From NCBI GenBank assembly GCA_964509295.1, contig CAZDWS010000004.1, forward strand, positions 248,001 to 312,000: DNA of 64,000 bases. Direction: 5' to 3'. Under the pieces are notes generated by a model, which saw only the letters and a list, made by a program, of their open reading frames with translations, was not told the origin of the DNA and ran no database searches. This document shows positions 17,492 to 26,902 of the stretch, one piece after another. Each line of letters opens with the position of its first letter. Position 1 is the stretch's first letter. The position numbers and the translations under genes are program-made. The stretch is from JBGSQR01 sp964509295 (lineage in GTDB: Bacteria > Desulfobacterota > Desulfuromonadia > Geobacterales > Pseudopelobacteraceae).

Positions 17492-17655
17492 CTTGACAAA
17501 TCACCCCATTTTTAAATAATACAAAGTAGTACAATTATGGAACATTAGCAGAAATACTGCTTTTTATAAACATCAAATTGGCTAAAGACTAAAATCAGAT
17601 ACATTTTAAACATCGCGCTATTGAAAGCACTCACCATAACTGCTACAAATATCAA

Positions 17656-18747
17656 ATGTCAGATGAGGTCCGTCTCCATTACGAAAAAAACCCTTACCCC
17701 AACTATTCATTGCTGGCATCAGTACGCCGTTGCGACACCTATGCCCTTAATCTGACAGCGCTCTGGACCAGATTCAACGGAGAACTACCGCCTGCTGCTG
17801 CAGAAAGAATACTGATTGCCGGATGCGGCAGCTTTTCGCCATATCCTTTTGCTGTTTCGAATCCGGATATTCCCATTACGGCACTTGACCTTTCCGACGC
17901 AAACCTGAAACGGGCCAGAAAACACTGCCTGCTGCACGGCATCCGAAATGTTGACTTTTGCCGGGGAGATCTGCTTGATTTGCAGTCCGCAAAAGGCCCC
18001 TACGGATTAATTGATTCCTATGGCGTGATTCACCATATGGCTGACCCATTACAAGCCCTTATTTCACTCAAAACCAGATTATCAGACAATGGCATTATCA
18101 GGGTCATGGTCTACAGCCGCTATGCAAGAAGAGAAGAAGAATCCATCAGACATGCTTTCCGCAGAATCGGGGTTAAAAGCACCACTGAGGCAAAACGCCT
18201 GATCAGGAGAGCCAAAACAGGATCCAGGCTAAAAAGCTACATTGAAGCTTCCTTTGAAGCCAGATCTGATTCCGGGTTGGCAGATGCCCTGCTGCACCCG
18301 ATTGTAAAAACCTACAAAATTGATGAATTCATCGAACTGGTCAAACTTTCCGGGTTAAAGATTCTACAGTTTGCCCATAATGGGACATTGGAAAATGTTT
18401 CCGCAGAGATAGAACGTATCCGCCAAATGGAAGCAATGAAAGAATCTCCCGGTAATTTTGTCGCTTTTCTGGGTTTCAATACAAAAGAGCCAAGCCGGAC
18501 CAGGAATAATTCATTGCTGCAGCTAAACCCCTGCCTTTGCAGAATCATCAGCAAAGCCCGGCTTACAGATCTGATAATTCCCCCTCGTATCGGCATTGAT
18601 AATCCTGTTATCAGCCGCAGCGAGCGCCTGAAACTTCGTAGATTTATCAAGTCGGTAAGAGTAGATGAATTGACAGATGTTGAATTATCTGCAGCAAATG
18701 TTTACAGGAAGGCGCTTTTTTTGCTACAGTACAAATCAGAAAATTAA
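17656..18747 (+). CDS. class I SAM-dependent methyltransferase
   Basis: A 363-residue protein with a Rossmann-type methyltransferase domain in its first half: motif I ILIAGCGSF (52-60), motif II acidic end ITALDLS, and a motif IV-like LIDSYGVIHHMADP. The N-terminal HYEKNPYPNY is common in a group of uncharacterised small-molecule or peptide methyltransferases. The C-terminal 120 residues are basic and not recognised. The substrate is unknown. It is divergent from queC across a 164-nt AT-rich gap. A GG-N10-GC promoter-like sequence for the next gene lies within its last codons. Confidence 0.75.
   Translation: MSDEVRLHYEKNPYPNYSLLASVRRCDTYALNLTALWTRFNGELPPAAAERILIAGCGSFSPYPFAVSNPDIPITALDLSDANLKRARKHCLLHGIRNVDFCRGDLLDLQSAKGPYGLIDSYGVIHHMADPLQALISLKTRLSDNGIIRVMVYSRYARREEESIRHAFRRIGVKSTTEAKRLIRRAKTGSRLKSYIEASFEARSDSGLADALLHPIVKTYKIDEFIELVKLSGLKILQFAHNGTLENVSAEIERIRQMEAMKESPGNFVAFLGFNTKEPSRTRNNSLLQLNPCLCRIISKARLTDLIIPPRIGIDNPVISRSERLKLRRFIKSVRVDELTDVELSAANVYRKALFLLQYKSEN
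18711..18724 (+). promoter_or_regulatory. candidate sigma-54 promoter for outer-membrane gene
   Basis: GGCGCTTTTTTTGC has the invariant GG (18711-12) and GC (18723-24) 10 nt apart and matches the -24/-12 consensus well (GGCxC...TTTGCT). A start near 18736 would give a leader of about 57 nt before the barrel-protein ATG. It lies inside the 3' end of the methyltransferase gene. Confidence 0.4.
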
Positions 18748-18792
18748 ACAACTCTTTTCAAATCAGGTAAAAAAACAGCAAAGGAGAATAAT

Positions 18793-19464
18793 ATGAAACT
18801 CTTTACAACCGTCATTGCAGCAGCATGTATTCTCGCATCCGTTTCAACCGGCAATGCCCAGTCAGGAAGACCTGGACCTTATATCTCAGGGTTTCTGGGT
18901 GTTACCATACCTAAGGACTCAGTTGTTTTGACCGATAATGGAGGAATTATCGACGAAACTGTTAATTTTGATGCCGGCATAAACACTGGAGTTACTGGTG
19001 GCTATGACTTTGGTATTGTGAGACTGGAAGGTGAAGTTTCCTACAAACACAATGAGATGTCCGGAATTAAAGACAACAACAATGTTAATAACAGCTACCG
19101 CAATGTTGATGGAAGTGTTGGGATTATGGCAACTATGTTCAACGCCTTCTTCGATCTAAGCAACGATTCACCCGTCACTCCATATTTCGGAGGCGGCATC
19201 GGTTTTGCTACAATATACCTTAGCGAAACCAATGCGACTTATAACGGCACTAGAAGTATTATCTATGATAAAGATGATGATACTGTTTTTGCCTACCAGG
19301 TAGGAACCGGAGTTGAAATAGCACTCCGTCCAAGATACTCACTGGATATCGGTTACCGATATTTTGCAACCGACAAAGCATCTTTTAAAAACAGTTTTTT
19401 CCCAACTTCAGGTCTAAAAATGGAAAGTCACAACGTAGCGGTCGGCTTTAGATTCAAGTTTTAA
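18793..19464 (+). CDS. outer-membrane beta-barrel protein
   Basis: A 223-residue exported protein. It has a clear Sec signal peptide (MKLFTTVIAAACILASVSTGNA, predicted cut after residue 22), then alternating amphipathic strands with glycine and aromatic residues (YISGFLGV, GYDFGIVRLEGEVSYKHN, YFGGGIGFATIYLSE, LDIGYRYFAT), and a final VAVGFRFKF ending in Phe, the usual BAM recognition end. This fits a small 8-stranded OmpW/OmpA-type or OMP_b-brl barrel. Function is unknown. AAAGGAG precedes the start. A sigma-54-like promoter sequence lies in front, so expression may be conditional. Confidence 0.8.
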   Translation: MKLFTTVIAAACILASVSTGNAQSGRPGPYISGFLGVTIPKDSVVLTDNGGIIDETVNFDAGINTGVTGGYDFGIVRLEGEVSYKHNEMSGIKDNNNVNNSYRNVDGSVGIMATMFNAFFDLSNDSPVTPYFGGGIGFATIYLSETNATYNGTRSIIYDKDDDTVFAYQVGTGVEIALRPRYSLDIGYRYFATDKASFKNSFFPTSGLKMESHNVAVGFRFKF

Positions 19465-19531
19465 CAGTTGTTTTTAAGGCACTAGCCATTAAATAAAACA
19501 GACGATATAATCCGGAAAGGTACAATTTTTA

Positions 19532-22144
19532 ATGGCAGAACAAACCCCCATGATGAGACAGTATCTGGAGATCAAGTCCGGTTACCCTGACGCGATCCTT
19601 TTCTTCCGCATGGGGGATTTCTACGAGATGTTTCTGGACGACGCCCTGGTTGCTGCGCGGATTCTGGACATCACCCTGACATCCCGCAATAAGGGGAGCG
19701 GCGACGAAATCCCCTTTTGCGGTGTCCCCTACCATTCCGTTACCCCCTACATCGCAAAACTGATCGAAACCGGCTACAAGGTTGCCATCTGCGAACAGGT
19801 GGAAGATCCCAAACAGACTAAGGGAATTGTCAAAAGAGAAGTTGTCAGGGTAATTACCCCGGGGTTGCTGATCGAGTCGGAAAGCCTTTCCCCTGATGAA
19901 AACAATTACCTGCTGGCCCTACATCGTGGTGATCAGGATCGCTGGGGTGTTGCCTGGCTTGACCTTTCAACAGGAGAGTTCCGGGTTACCGAACTTGGTG
20001 GAGCTGCGGCGGCCTCGGCTGAAGCGGTCTGTGTCAATCCCCGTGAAGTACTGGTGGCTGACAATCTTGAAACAGATTCACTGCCGCTTGAACTGCGTGA
20101 TTTCCTGACTAACAGGATTATCTCCCGTGCACCGGGCTGGGTTTACGAACGTGATTACACCGCTTCGCTGCTCTGCGGTCAATTTGGGGCCGCTTCCACT
20201 GAAGCACTGGGACTGGACGGAATGTTGACCGGCCAGCTGGCCGCCGGAGCTGCTCTCTATTATCTGCGGGAGAACCGCAAATCTGCCATACCTCACATCA
20301 GGGATATTCGCGTCTACCTGCGCTCTGAACACCTGGCACTGGATCCTGCCACCAGACGAAATCTGGAAATCACCGCCACCATGGCCGAAGGACGTAAATC
20401 CGGTTCCCTTCTTGGCTGTCTGGATCGCACCTCAACCGCCATGGGTGCTCGCCGCCTGAAACAATGGCTCAGCTATCCGCTGGTCGGACTGGAGCCCATA
20501 CGCCAGCGCCTTGATGCAGTGGAAGAGTTGCTGGAAGGTGGAACAGTCAGGGACGAACTGATTTCAAAGCTGCGCGGCATAGCAGACCTGGAGCGCCTGA
20601 ACGGTCGCATCGGCATGGCCAGCGCCGGCGCACGGGACCTGCGTGCCCTGCATGACTCACTGCAGCAGCTTCCTGAACTGCTGGAACGCCTGGAGCAGTT
20701 GCAAGCCCCGCTATTAAAATCCCTGGCTAAAGATATCGACCCACTGGATGACCTGCGCAACATGATACAGGATGGCATTATTGAAAGCCCGCCATTTTCA
20801 TTGCGCGAAGGCGGCATTATTGCCATTGGCTACAACGTTGAGTTGGACGAACTGCGCGCCATCAGCAGTGAAGGCAAAGGCTTCATCGCCCGTCTGGAAG
20901 CCCAGGAACGTGCCCGTACCGGGATTTCCACGCTAAAAATCCGCTACAACAGGGTTTTCGGTTACTCCATTGAGATCACCAAGAGCAATCTTGCCTCTGT
21001 TCCACCCGACTACGTCAGACGTCAAACGCTGGCCAACGCCGAGCGTTACATCACGGATGAACTGAAAAACTACGAAGAGAAAGTGCTCGGGGCTGAAGAC
21101 CGTATCTGCGACCTTGAATTCACCCTGTTTCAGGAAATCCGTGAACGGGTCGCCGGAGAAGGCAGCCGCATAGCCCGCACTGCCGACGGACTGGCCGTGC
21201 TGGATGTCCTGATATCACTGGCAATTGTGGCTGACGAACGGAATTACTGTAAACCGGTCGTTGATGAGTCGGACGTAATTGACATCAAGGATGGACGCCA
21301 CCCGGTCATTGAAGGTATGAAGCTGGGCGAGCGTTTTGTACCGAATGACACCAGACTGGATGGCGGCGAAAACCAGATCCTGATGATTACCGGCCCCAAT
21401 ATGGCAGGTAAATCGACCTTCATGCGTCAGGTAGCCCTGATCACTCTGATGGCCCAGACCGGAAGTTTTGTACCGGCAACTGCTGCCCATATCGGTATTG
21501 CCGACCGGATCTTCACCAGAGTCGGAGCCGGAGACAACCTGGCCCGTGGACAATCCACCTTCATGCTGGAGATGATGGAAGCGGCCAGCATCCTGCGTAA
21601 TGCAACACCGCGCAGCCTGATCGTAATGGATGAAATAGGCCGTGGCACATCAACTTTTGACGGTGTCTCCATCGCCTGGGCCGTAGCCGAGTACATTCAC
21701 GACACAGACACCTGCCGTGCCAGAACGCTCTTTGCCACCCATTATCACGAACTGACCGAGCTGACCGTGACACGTGAGAGAATCAGAAATTTCACTGTGG
21801 CGGTACGTGAATGGAATGACCAGGTCATTTTTCTGAGAACCATCATACCGGGCGGCGCTTCCCACTCCTACGGCATTCAGGTGGCAAGACTGGCCGGTAT
21901 GCCGTCCGATATAATCGAACGTGCCAAAGAGATACTGCACAACCTGGAAAACGGCGAGTTCGAGGAAGGCGCACCACGCCTGGCCAAGAGCCGTAAAACG
22001 CAATCTAAACCTGAATCACGCCAGTTTTCCCTGTTTGAGCCAACCGAAGACCTGTTGCGGCAAAGGTTGAAAAAACTGAATATATCTGCTATGACACCAC
22101 TGGAAGCTCTTAATCTCCTGGACGAATTGAAGAAAATGGCCTGA
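19532..22144 (+). CDS. mutS: DNA mismatch repair protein MutS
   Basis: An 870-residue MutS. The mismatch-reading Phe-X-Glu is FYE (30-32) in the N-terminal domain. Connector, lever and clamp regions follow, and the ATPase domain has Walker A GPNMAGKST (near residue 620) and Walker B-type VMDEIGRGTSTFDG. The tail contains QFSLFEP, like the beta-clamp-binding segment found near the end of MutS proteins. The length is normal (about 850-880). It recognises mismatches and recruits MutL. The stop overlaps the amidase ATG (TGATG). No mutL is seen nearby. Confidence 0.97.
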   Translation: MAEQTPMMRQYLEIKSGYPDAILFFRMGDFYEMFLDDALVAARILDITLTSRNKGSGDEIPFCGVPYHSVTPYIAKLIETGYKVAICEQVEDPKQTKGIVKREVVRVITPGLLIESESLSPDENNYLLALHRGDQDRWGVAWLDLSTGEFRVTELGGAAAASAEAVCVNPREVLVADNLETDSLPLELRDFLTNRIISRAPGWVYERDYTASLLCGQFGAASTEALGLDGMLTGQLAAGAALYYLRENRKSAIPHIRDIRVYLRSEHLALDPATRRNLEITATMAEGRKSGSLLGCLDRTSTAMGARRLKQWLSYPLVGLEPIRQRLDAVEELLEGGTVRDELISKLRGIADLERLNGRIGMASAGARDLRALHDSLQQLPELLERLEQLQAPLLKSLAKDIDPLDDLRNMIQDGIIESPPFSLREGGIIAIGYNVELDELRAISSEGKGFIARLEAQERARTGISTLKIRYNRVFGYSIEITKSNLASVPPDYVRRQTLANAERYITDELKNYEEKVLGAEDRICDLEFTLFQEIRERVAGEGSRIARTADGLAVLDVLISLAIVADERNYCKPVVDESDVIDIKDGRHPVIEGMKLGERFVPNDTRLDGGENQILMITGPNMAGKSTFMRQVALITLMAQTGSFVPATAAHIGIADRIFTRVGAGDNLARGQSTFMLEMMEAASILRNATPRSLIVMDEIGRGTSTFDGVSIAWAVAEYIHDTDTCRARTLFATHYHELTELTVTRERIRNFTVAVREWNDQVIFLRTIIPGGASHSYGIQVARLAGMPSDIIERAKEILHNLENGEFEEGAPRLAKSRKTQSKPESRQFSLFEPTEDLLRQRLKKLNISAMTPLEALNLLDELKKMA

Positions 22145-23406
22145 TGAAAAGACTTCTCACCTCCATAATCTATTTGATGCTCTTTTGCCTGCTGGCTCCT
22201 ATGCAAGCTGAAGCGGCTAAAAAGAAAACCAAAAAACCGGTTTTTGTACAACATACTTCCGCCGCCAGCCGTCCTCTAGCTGTACTGAGTGACATCAAAC
22301 ACTGGTCAAACCCCGACTACACACGCGTTTCTCTGGAGCTGGACAAGGACACAACCTGGGAAGCCCATGAACTGGGTAAAGGTACTCCTGGCAAACCTGG
22401 CCGTGTTTATATTGATATAAATCGATCCAGACTAGGCAGAAGTGTAAAGGATATTACTATTGGCGACGGCCTGCTAAAAGGAGCCCGCGTCGGACAATAC
22501 AGAAATGATGTGGTTCGGGTTGTCCTTGACACCGAAAATATCAAGGATTTTAAAATTTTCCCCCTCTCCGATCCGGCCCGGCTGATCATCGATGTTCGTG
22601 GTGATCGCCGAGCAGAAATTTCACGACTGGAAGCTTCCATCAGTGCTGTTCACGAACCGGTTCCAGAAAAAAAACGTGAAGAAGTCCCTATTATTGAACG
22701 CAAGGTAAAACCGGTTCAAAAAAACACCATCTCCAAGATCCGCAGAATAGTTGTAGACCCCGGCCATGGAGGACATGACCCTGGAGCAATCGGTTCCAGC
22801 GGTTTACAGGAAAAGGATGTCGTACTTGCCATAGGCCTGAAGCTGCGAGAGCTGCTCAGAGACGAACTCGGCCTGGATGTGGTCATGACCCGTTCTACAG
22901 ATGTGTTCATTCCGCTGGAGGAACGCACCGCCATTGCAAACAAGGTAAATGCAGACCTGTTTGTTTCCGTGCACGCAAATGCTGCTGCCAACCGCAACGC
23001 CTCAGGCATCGAAACCTATTACCTCAACCTGGCAAAAACCGAGAAATCTGCTCAGCTGGCTGCGAAAGAGAACGGCACCTCACTGGAAAAAGTCAGCGTC
23101 CTTCAGGCAATCCTGTTTGATCTCATGGCCAATTACAAACTCAATGACTCAGCCCACCTGGCCGAAGAAATCCAAAAATCGCTTCACAAAAAAGTTAAAG
23201 GCCATTATGCGGATGTTAAAAACCTGGGGGTTAAACAGGGACCTTTTTACGTTCTGGTAGGCGCCACCATGCCGAGTATTCTGGTTGAAACAGCTTTCCT
23301 GAGCAACGCCCAGGAAGAGGCACGCATGAAAAAACAGTCCTATCTGGATATGAATGCCGAAGGAATCATGGAAGGTGTCCGCAGCTATATCTCCACCCTT
23401 AAGTAA
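22144..23406 (+). CDS. N-acetylmuramoyl-L-alanine amidase with AMIN domain
   Basis: A 420-residue periplasmic AmiC-type peptidoglycan amidase. It has a signal peptide (residues 1-24, LTSIIYLMLFCLLAPMQAEA), an AMIN targeting domain (about 40-165, DIKHWSNPDYTRVSLELD) and a C-terminal Amidase_3 zinc domain (about 195-415). The zinc-site motif VVDPGHGGHDPGAIG, a further ligand region SVHANA and the catalytic Glu near the end (SILVETAFLSN) are visible. It cleaves the stem peptide from MurNAc during daughter-cell separation. It is translationally coupled to mutS; the glycosyltransferase gene follows after 10 nt. Confidence 0.93.
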   Translation: MKRLLTSIIYLMLFCLLAPMQAEAAKKKTKKPVFVQHTSAASRPLAVLSDIKHWSNPDYTRVSLELDKDTTWEAHELGKGTPGKPGRVYIDINRSRLGRSVKDITIGDGLLKGARVGQYRNDVVRVVLDTENIKDFKIFPLSDPARLIIDVRGDRRAEISRLEASISAVHEPVPEKKREEVPIIERKVKPVQKNTISKIRRIVVDPGHGGHDPGAIGSSGLQEKDVVLAIGLKLRELLRDELGLDVVMTRSTDVFIPLEERTAIANKVNADLFVSVHANAAANRNASGIETYYLNLAKTEKSAQLAAKENGTSLEKVSVLQAILFDLMANYKLNDSAHLAEEIQKSLHKKVKGHYADVKNLGVKQGPFYVLVGATMPSILVETAFLSNAQEEARMKKQSYLDMNAEGIMEGVRSYISTLK

Positions 23407-23416
23407 CCACCATTAC

Positions 23417-24457
23417 ATGCGAATTGCCATCATATCACCCTACTCAACCGGCCCTACACGCGGAAACATAATCACCGTCCAACGTATTACACGCCATCTG
23501 GAAGATTCAGGAATCACAGTCCTGCAGTTGCCGGCAGACAGTTTGTCGCCAGACGAAATGTTGAGTCGACTTCAATCTTTTTCTCCTGACATTCTCCACG
23601 CCTTTCATGCCTACCACTGCGGCCCGATTGCACAATATCTGGCATCAAAACTCCGTAAGCCGTATATTATTTCAATCACCGGCAGTGACATCAATGAACC
23701 GGCGTTCCGAAAGCACCCTTCAACAGCCAGCGCACTTGCTGAAACCGCTTCTATAATCTGCTTTGATCAAAATTGTACTGAAACCGTAAAATCATATTTT
23801 CCCGGAACCCCGGATAAACTTGCCATAATTCCTCAGGGTTCTGAACCTCTGCCCTTAACAAATATTCCCTTTCCCGGAATAGCTGACGATGCCTTTGTAC
23901 TGCTGCTGCCAGCCACTCTAAGACCTGTCAAGCAGGTCGAATTCGCCATCACCGCATCTGCAGCGCTGACTTCAAGCATAAAAAAACTCCAGCTGGTAAT
24001 TGCCGGTGGCGCTGTTGATGCCGCTTACACAGAAAAAATTGAACGGCTACTGGCAATATATCCCCATGCAGTCCGGGTCGGCGACATTGCTCATGACAGG
24101 ATGGGAGATTTATATGACCGGGCCGATATAGTATTGAACTGTTCTGAGTATGAAGAGATGCCTAACAGCCTGCTTGAAGCCATGATGTTGGGCCGCCCTG
24201 TACTGGCTGCTGATATCGGCGGCAACCGATCACTGATTTCCCACGGCAATACCGGTTGGCTATACCGCGGAGAATCTGACTTTCAAAAAATGATTCAGCA
24301 CCTGTACACATCCCCGGATACATGTAGTAAAATCGGCAAACAGGCAAAACAACATATTTCTAATAACTTTTCTTCTGCAACGGAATCAAAGCTACATATC
24401 AATCTATACAAAACAATTCTTTTGAAAAAATCTTTAGCTGAGACAGTTAATTCCTAG
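23417..24457 (+). CDS. glycosyltransferase family 4 protein
   Basis: A 346-residue GT-B fold transferase. The N-terminal half begins RIAIISPYSTGPTRGNIITV, with a second marker TGSDINEP. The C-terminal donor-binding half has the GT4 EX7E-like block EEMPNSLLEAMMLGRPVLAADIGG. The acceptor and sugar are unknown. I chose the ATG at 23417 because the longer frame overlaps the amidase and lacks homology-like sequence; no strong Shine-Dalgarno is present. The N-terminal TRGNIITVQRI pattern recalls SenB-type selenosugar synthases, but no senA or senC gene is nearby, so that is not claimed. Confidence 0.8.
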   Translation: MRIAIISPYSTGPTRGNIITVQRITRHLEDSGITVLQLPADSLSPDEMLSRLQSFSPDILHAFHAYHCGPIAQYLASKLRKPYIISITGSDINEPAFRKHPSTASALAETASIICFDQNCTETVKSYFPGTPDKLAIIPQGSEPLPLTNIPFPGIADDAFVLLLPATLRPVKQVEFAITASAALTSSIKKLQLVIAGGAVDAAYTEKIERLLAIYPHAVRVGDIAHDRMGDLYDRADIVLNCSEYEEMPNSLLEAMMLGRPVLAADIGGNRSLISHGNTGWLYRGESDFQKMIQHLYTSPDTCSKIGKQAKQHISNNFSSATESKLHINLYKTILLKKSLAETVNS

Positions 24458-24539
24458 AAAACACATGAGATAGAATATGGATTTAAGTATGTTTTGTGAT
24501 ATCATTAAAACAGCTGCAATACCATTTCAGGAGGTTGCC

Positions 24540-25190
24540 ATGCTTGTAGCAAATCGTATGACTCTTCACCCTTTTACCGTTTCACCACACAACACCGTAG
24601 CAAATGCCATGACCATAATGCGGGAGAAAAAAGTTCGTCGACTGCCGGTAATTGACAGTGCCGGTCATCTGGTGGGTATTGTTTCAGATGATGACATCTT
24701 CAAGGCCTCACCCTCTCCTGCAACGACACTTGCAAAATGGGAAATCCCTGAACTGCTGGACAAACTGACAATTGATAAAATCATGGTCACAAATGTCGTA
24801 TCGATCCCTGAAGACACGCCTCTGGAAGATGCAGCCCGCATCATGGCTGACCACAAGATCGGGGGTCTTCCGGTAATGAGAGGCACTGAACTGGTGGGCA
24901 TTATCACCGAATCAGATCTGTTCAAGGTATTGCTGCAACTATTGGGTGGACGTAGGCCCGGCGTTCGCATAACGGTTACAACTGCAGGTGATAAGGGAAC
25001 AGTAGCCAAGATCACTTCCGCTATTTTCGGAGCGGGGGGAAACATTGTAGGGTTCGGATTCAGTGAACGCGAAGAAACAAATGATACCGAATGGGTTATC
25101 ACCTTCAAGGTGCAGGACATTTCAAAAGACAAGCTGATGGAGATCATTAAGCCTGTAGTCAAAACAATTATCGACGTGCGTGAAACCTAA
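24540..25190 (+). CDS. CBS-pair and ACT domain protein
   Basis: A 216-residue cytoplasmic protein with two CBS motifs (about 5-60 and 78-135: VRRLPVIDSAGHLVGIVSDDD and IGGLPVMRGTELVGIITESD) and a C-terminal ACT-like domain (about 140-215, RITVTTAGDKGTVAKITSAI). CBS pairs sense adenine nucleotides and ACT domains sense small ligands such as amino acids. Such proteins are assumed to be regulators, and the target is unknown. I chose the ATG at 24540 over one 63 nt earlier because CAGGAGG lies 5 nt before it and the protein starts as homologs do. A terminator follows at 25241. Confidence 0.85.
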   Translation: MLVANRMTLHPFTVSPHNTVANAMTIMREKKVRRLPVIDSAGHLVGIVSDDDIFKASPSPATTLAKWEIPELLDKLTIDKIMVTNVVSIPEDTPLEDAARIMADHKIGGLPVMRGTELVGIITESDLFKVLLQLLGGRRPGVRITVTTAGDKGTVAKITSAIFGAGGNIVGFGFSEREETNDTEWVITFKVQDISKDKLMEIIKPVVKTIIDVRET

Positions 25191-25240
25191 TATTGCAACC
25201 GTAAGAAGACCTTTCACAACAATTAATATTTGCAGTCAGA

Positions 25241-25270
25241 AGGGCGCTACCCATGGGTAGCGCCCTTTTC
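25241..25270 (+). terminator. intrinsic terminator
   Basis: Perfect 12-nt arms AGGGCGCTACCC (25241-25252) and GGGTAGCGCCCT (25255-25266) are followed by TTTT. It ends the CBS-ACT unit. Confidence 0.8.
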
Positions 25271-25714
25271 TTTTCTATCTTCTGCCTGCCATAAAAATCC
25301 ATCCAACTATTTTTCCGAATTTACCGCTCAATATCAATTCAATAATAACAATTATGTTTCAATATACATAATATCTGACAAATAAAATTTTTACTTTTAT
25401 ATATGTCAGATATTTTTTGCACTTAAATTCATAATACTAACTAATATGTTTTACGTGATCTTTACATGTATTAATTAATTTAATATTTATATCGAATACT
25501 TATTTTTTTTTATACAATTACAATATTAAATTTTATATTTGTATTAAACTACATAAATCTCTATTTTTATTATATTTTTGTACCAATAAACACAATATAA
25601 ACACAATTCAACGGTAATTTAATGCAATCTCTCTAAAATAAAAGTAAAATAAATAATAAACTAAACGTAATCGATATGTTGACAAATATAAAATTATTAT
25701 ATATTTTTGCATTC
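25271..25714. other. very AT-rich intergenic stretch
   Basis: About 440 bp with little G or C, in sharp contrast to both neighbours. No ORF of note, tRNA or insertion-sequence end is visible. It contains one clear inverted repeat (25370-25414). It sits between the CBS-ACT terminator and a DUF4143 ATPase, and is the probable upstream flank of an acquired segment. It could also bind nucleoid silencing proteins. Confidence 0.6.
25370..25414 (+). repeat. inverted repeat in AT-rich region
   Basis: Arms AATATCTGACA (25370-25380) and TGTCAGATATT (25404-25414) are perfect complements with a 23-nt spacer, followed by a T-run. It may be a weak terminator or an operator. Confidence 0.5.
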
Positions 25715-26902
25715 ATGTATATTAAAAGGCAGCTTTCTGATACACTCAAAAAAGCTATTGCTCAGTTTCCTGCAGTGCTGGTAACCGGCCCTCGACAGGC
25801 AGGCAAAACCACGTTCTTACGGAATGAAATTGAGGAAGGTTTTGCCTATGTTACTTTTGATGACCCGATTGAGCGATCTTTTGCACTGAATGACCCAAAC
25901 GGCTTCCTTGACCGCTTTGGCGACAAAACAGTAATTCTTGATGAAATCCAGTATGTGCCGGAATTGTTGCCATCCCTTAAACTTCGAATTGATAATGATC
26001 GCAAACGCAATGGCCGTTGGCTGCTGACCGGATCACAGCAGTTTCACCTGATGCGCAATGTGGACGAGACACTGGCTGGCCGGGTTGCAATTTTAGACTT
26101 GCTGCCATTGAGTATTAAAGAGCAGTTTGGGCAAATACCACTAACCCTGGAAAGCACTCTCTGGAACGGCTGCTACCCGGAACTGGCCCTGCATCCGGAA
26201 AAACGTGACCTGTGGCTACGTTCATACATGCAGACCTATGTAGAACGTGACGTTCGTCAACTGCAAAACATCCGTGACACAAGGGCCTTCGAACATTTTG
26301 TATCAATGGCCTGTGCGCTACACGCCCGGGAGTTTAACAGTGCCAGCTTTTCACGACAGACAGGCATCACGCTGCCAACAGCAAAAGCATGGGCTGGAGT
26401 ACTTGAAGCATCATACCTGGCATACATACTGCCGCCATATTTCAACCACTTGGGAAAACGGGTTACCAAGGCCCCAAAACTTTACATGACCGACCCGTCC
26501 ATTGCCTGCTACCTGACTCGCCAACCAAACGGGGAAGCCGCTTTATCCGGAGCAATGGGACCGGCACTATTTGAAGGATTGGTTGTGATTGAGGCGGTAA
26601 AAGCATTCACAAATGCCGGAAAAAAACCTGCTCTCTGGTACTGGAGATCCCATGACGGGCTGGAAGTCAGCCTTATAATTCAGTCAGGTGGGAAAATAAT
26701 TCCAATTGAAATTGCATTGACTACAACACCCGGGACAGCCCATCTGACCGGTCTCAAAAAATTACGCAAACTGGCTGGAGAAGAAGCCTGCGAAGCCGGA
26801 ATACTGGTCTGCCGGATTCCACAAGAGCAACCAATGGCCCACGGCATAAATGCAATACCATGGTGGGAGTTTCCGGCATGGATAAGCGGGAGAATTTCAT
26901 GA
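25715..26902 (+). CDS. AAA_14 / DUF4143 family ATPase
   Basis: A 395-residue protein with an N-terminal P-loop ATPase (Walker A GPRQAGKTT, residues 25-33; Walker B-like VILDEIQ near 70) and a C-terminal DUF4143 domain with nuclease-like ALWYWRSHDGLEVSLII near 310. These proteins are widespread, patchily distributed and of unknown function; defence or stress roles have been suggested for relatives. I chose the ATG at 25715, giving the family start MYIKRQL; an ATG 39 nt earlier is possible. Neither has a clear Shine-Dalgarno. The extreme AT-rich upstream flank suggests acquisition. The stop overlaps the rsmI ATG (ATGA). Confidence 0.85.
   Translation: MYIKRQLSDTLKKAIAQFPAVLVTGPRQAGKTTFLRNEIEEGFAYVTFDDPIERSFALNDPNGFLDRFGDKTVILDEIQYVPELLPSLKLRIDNDRKRNGRWLLTGSQQFHLMRNVDETLAGRVAILDLLPLSIKEQFGQIPLTLESTLWNGCYPELALHPEKRDLWLRSYMQTYVERDVRQLQNIRDTRAFEHFVSMACALHAREFNSASFSRQTGITLPTAKAWAGVLEASYLAYILPPYFNHLGKRVTKAPKLYMTDPSIACYLTRQPNGEAALSGAMGPALFEGLVVIEAVKAFTNAGKKPALWYWRSHDGLEVSLIIQSGGKIIPIEIALTTTPGTAHLTGLKKLRKLAGEEACEAGILVCRIPQEQPMAHGINAIPWWEFPAWISGRIS

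Noticed and set aside
17492..17655. preQ1 riboswitch upstream of queC
   Set aside because: The short C-rich and A-rich pseudoknot pattern is missing; only a small AGCAG/CTGCT hairpin is seen.
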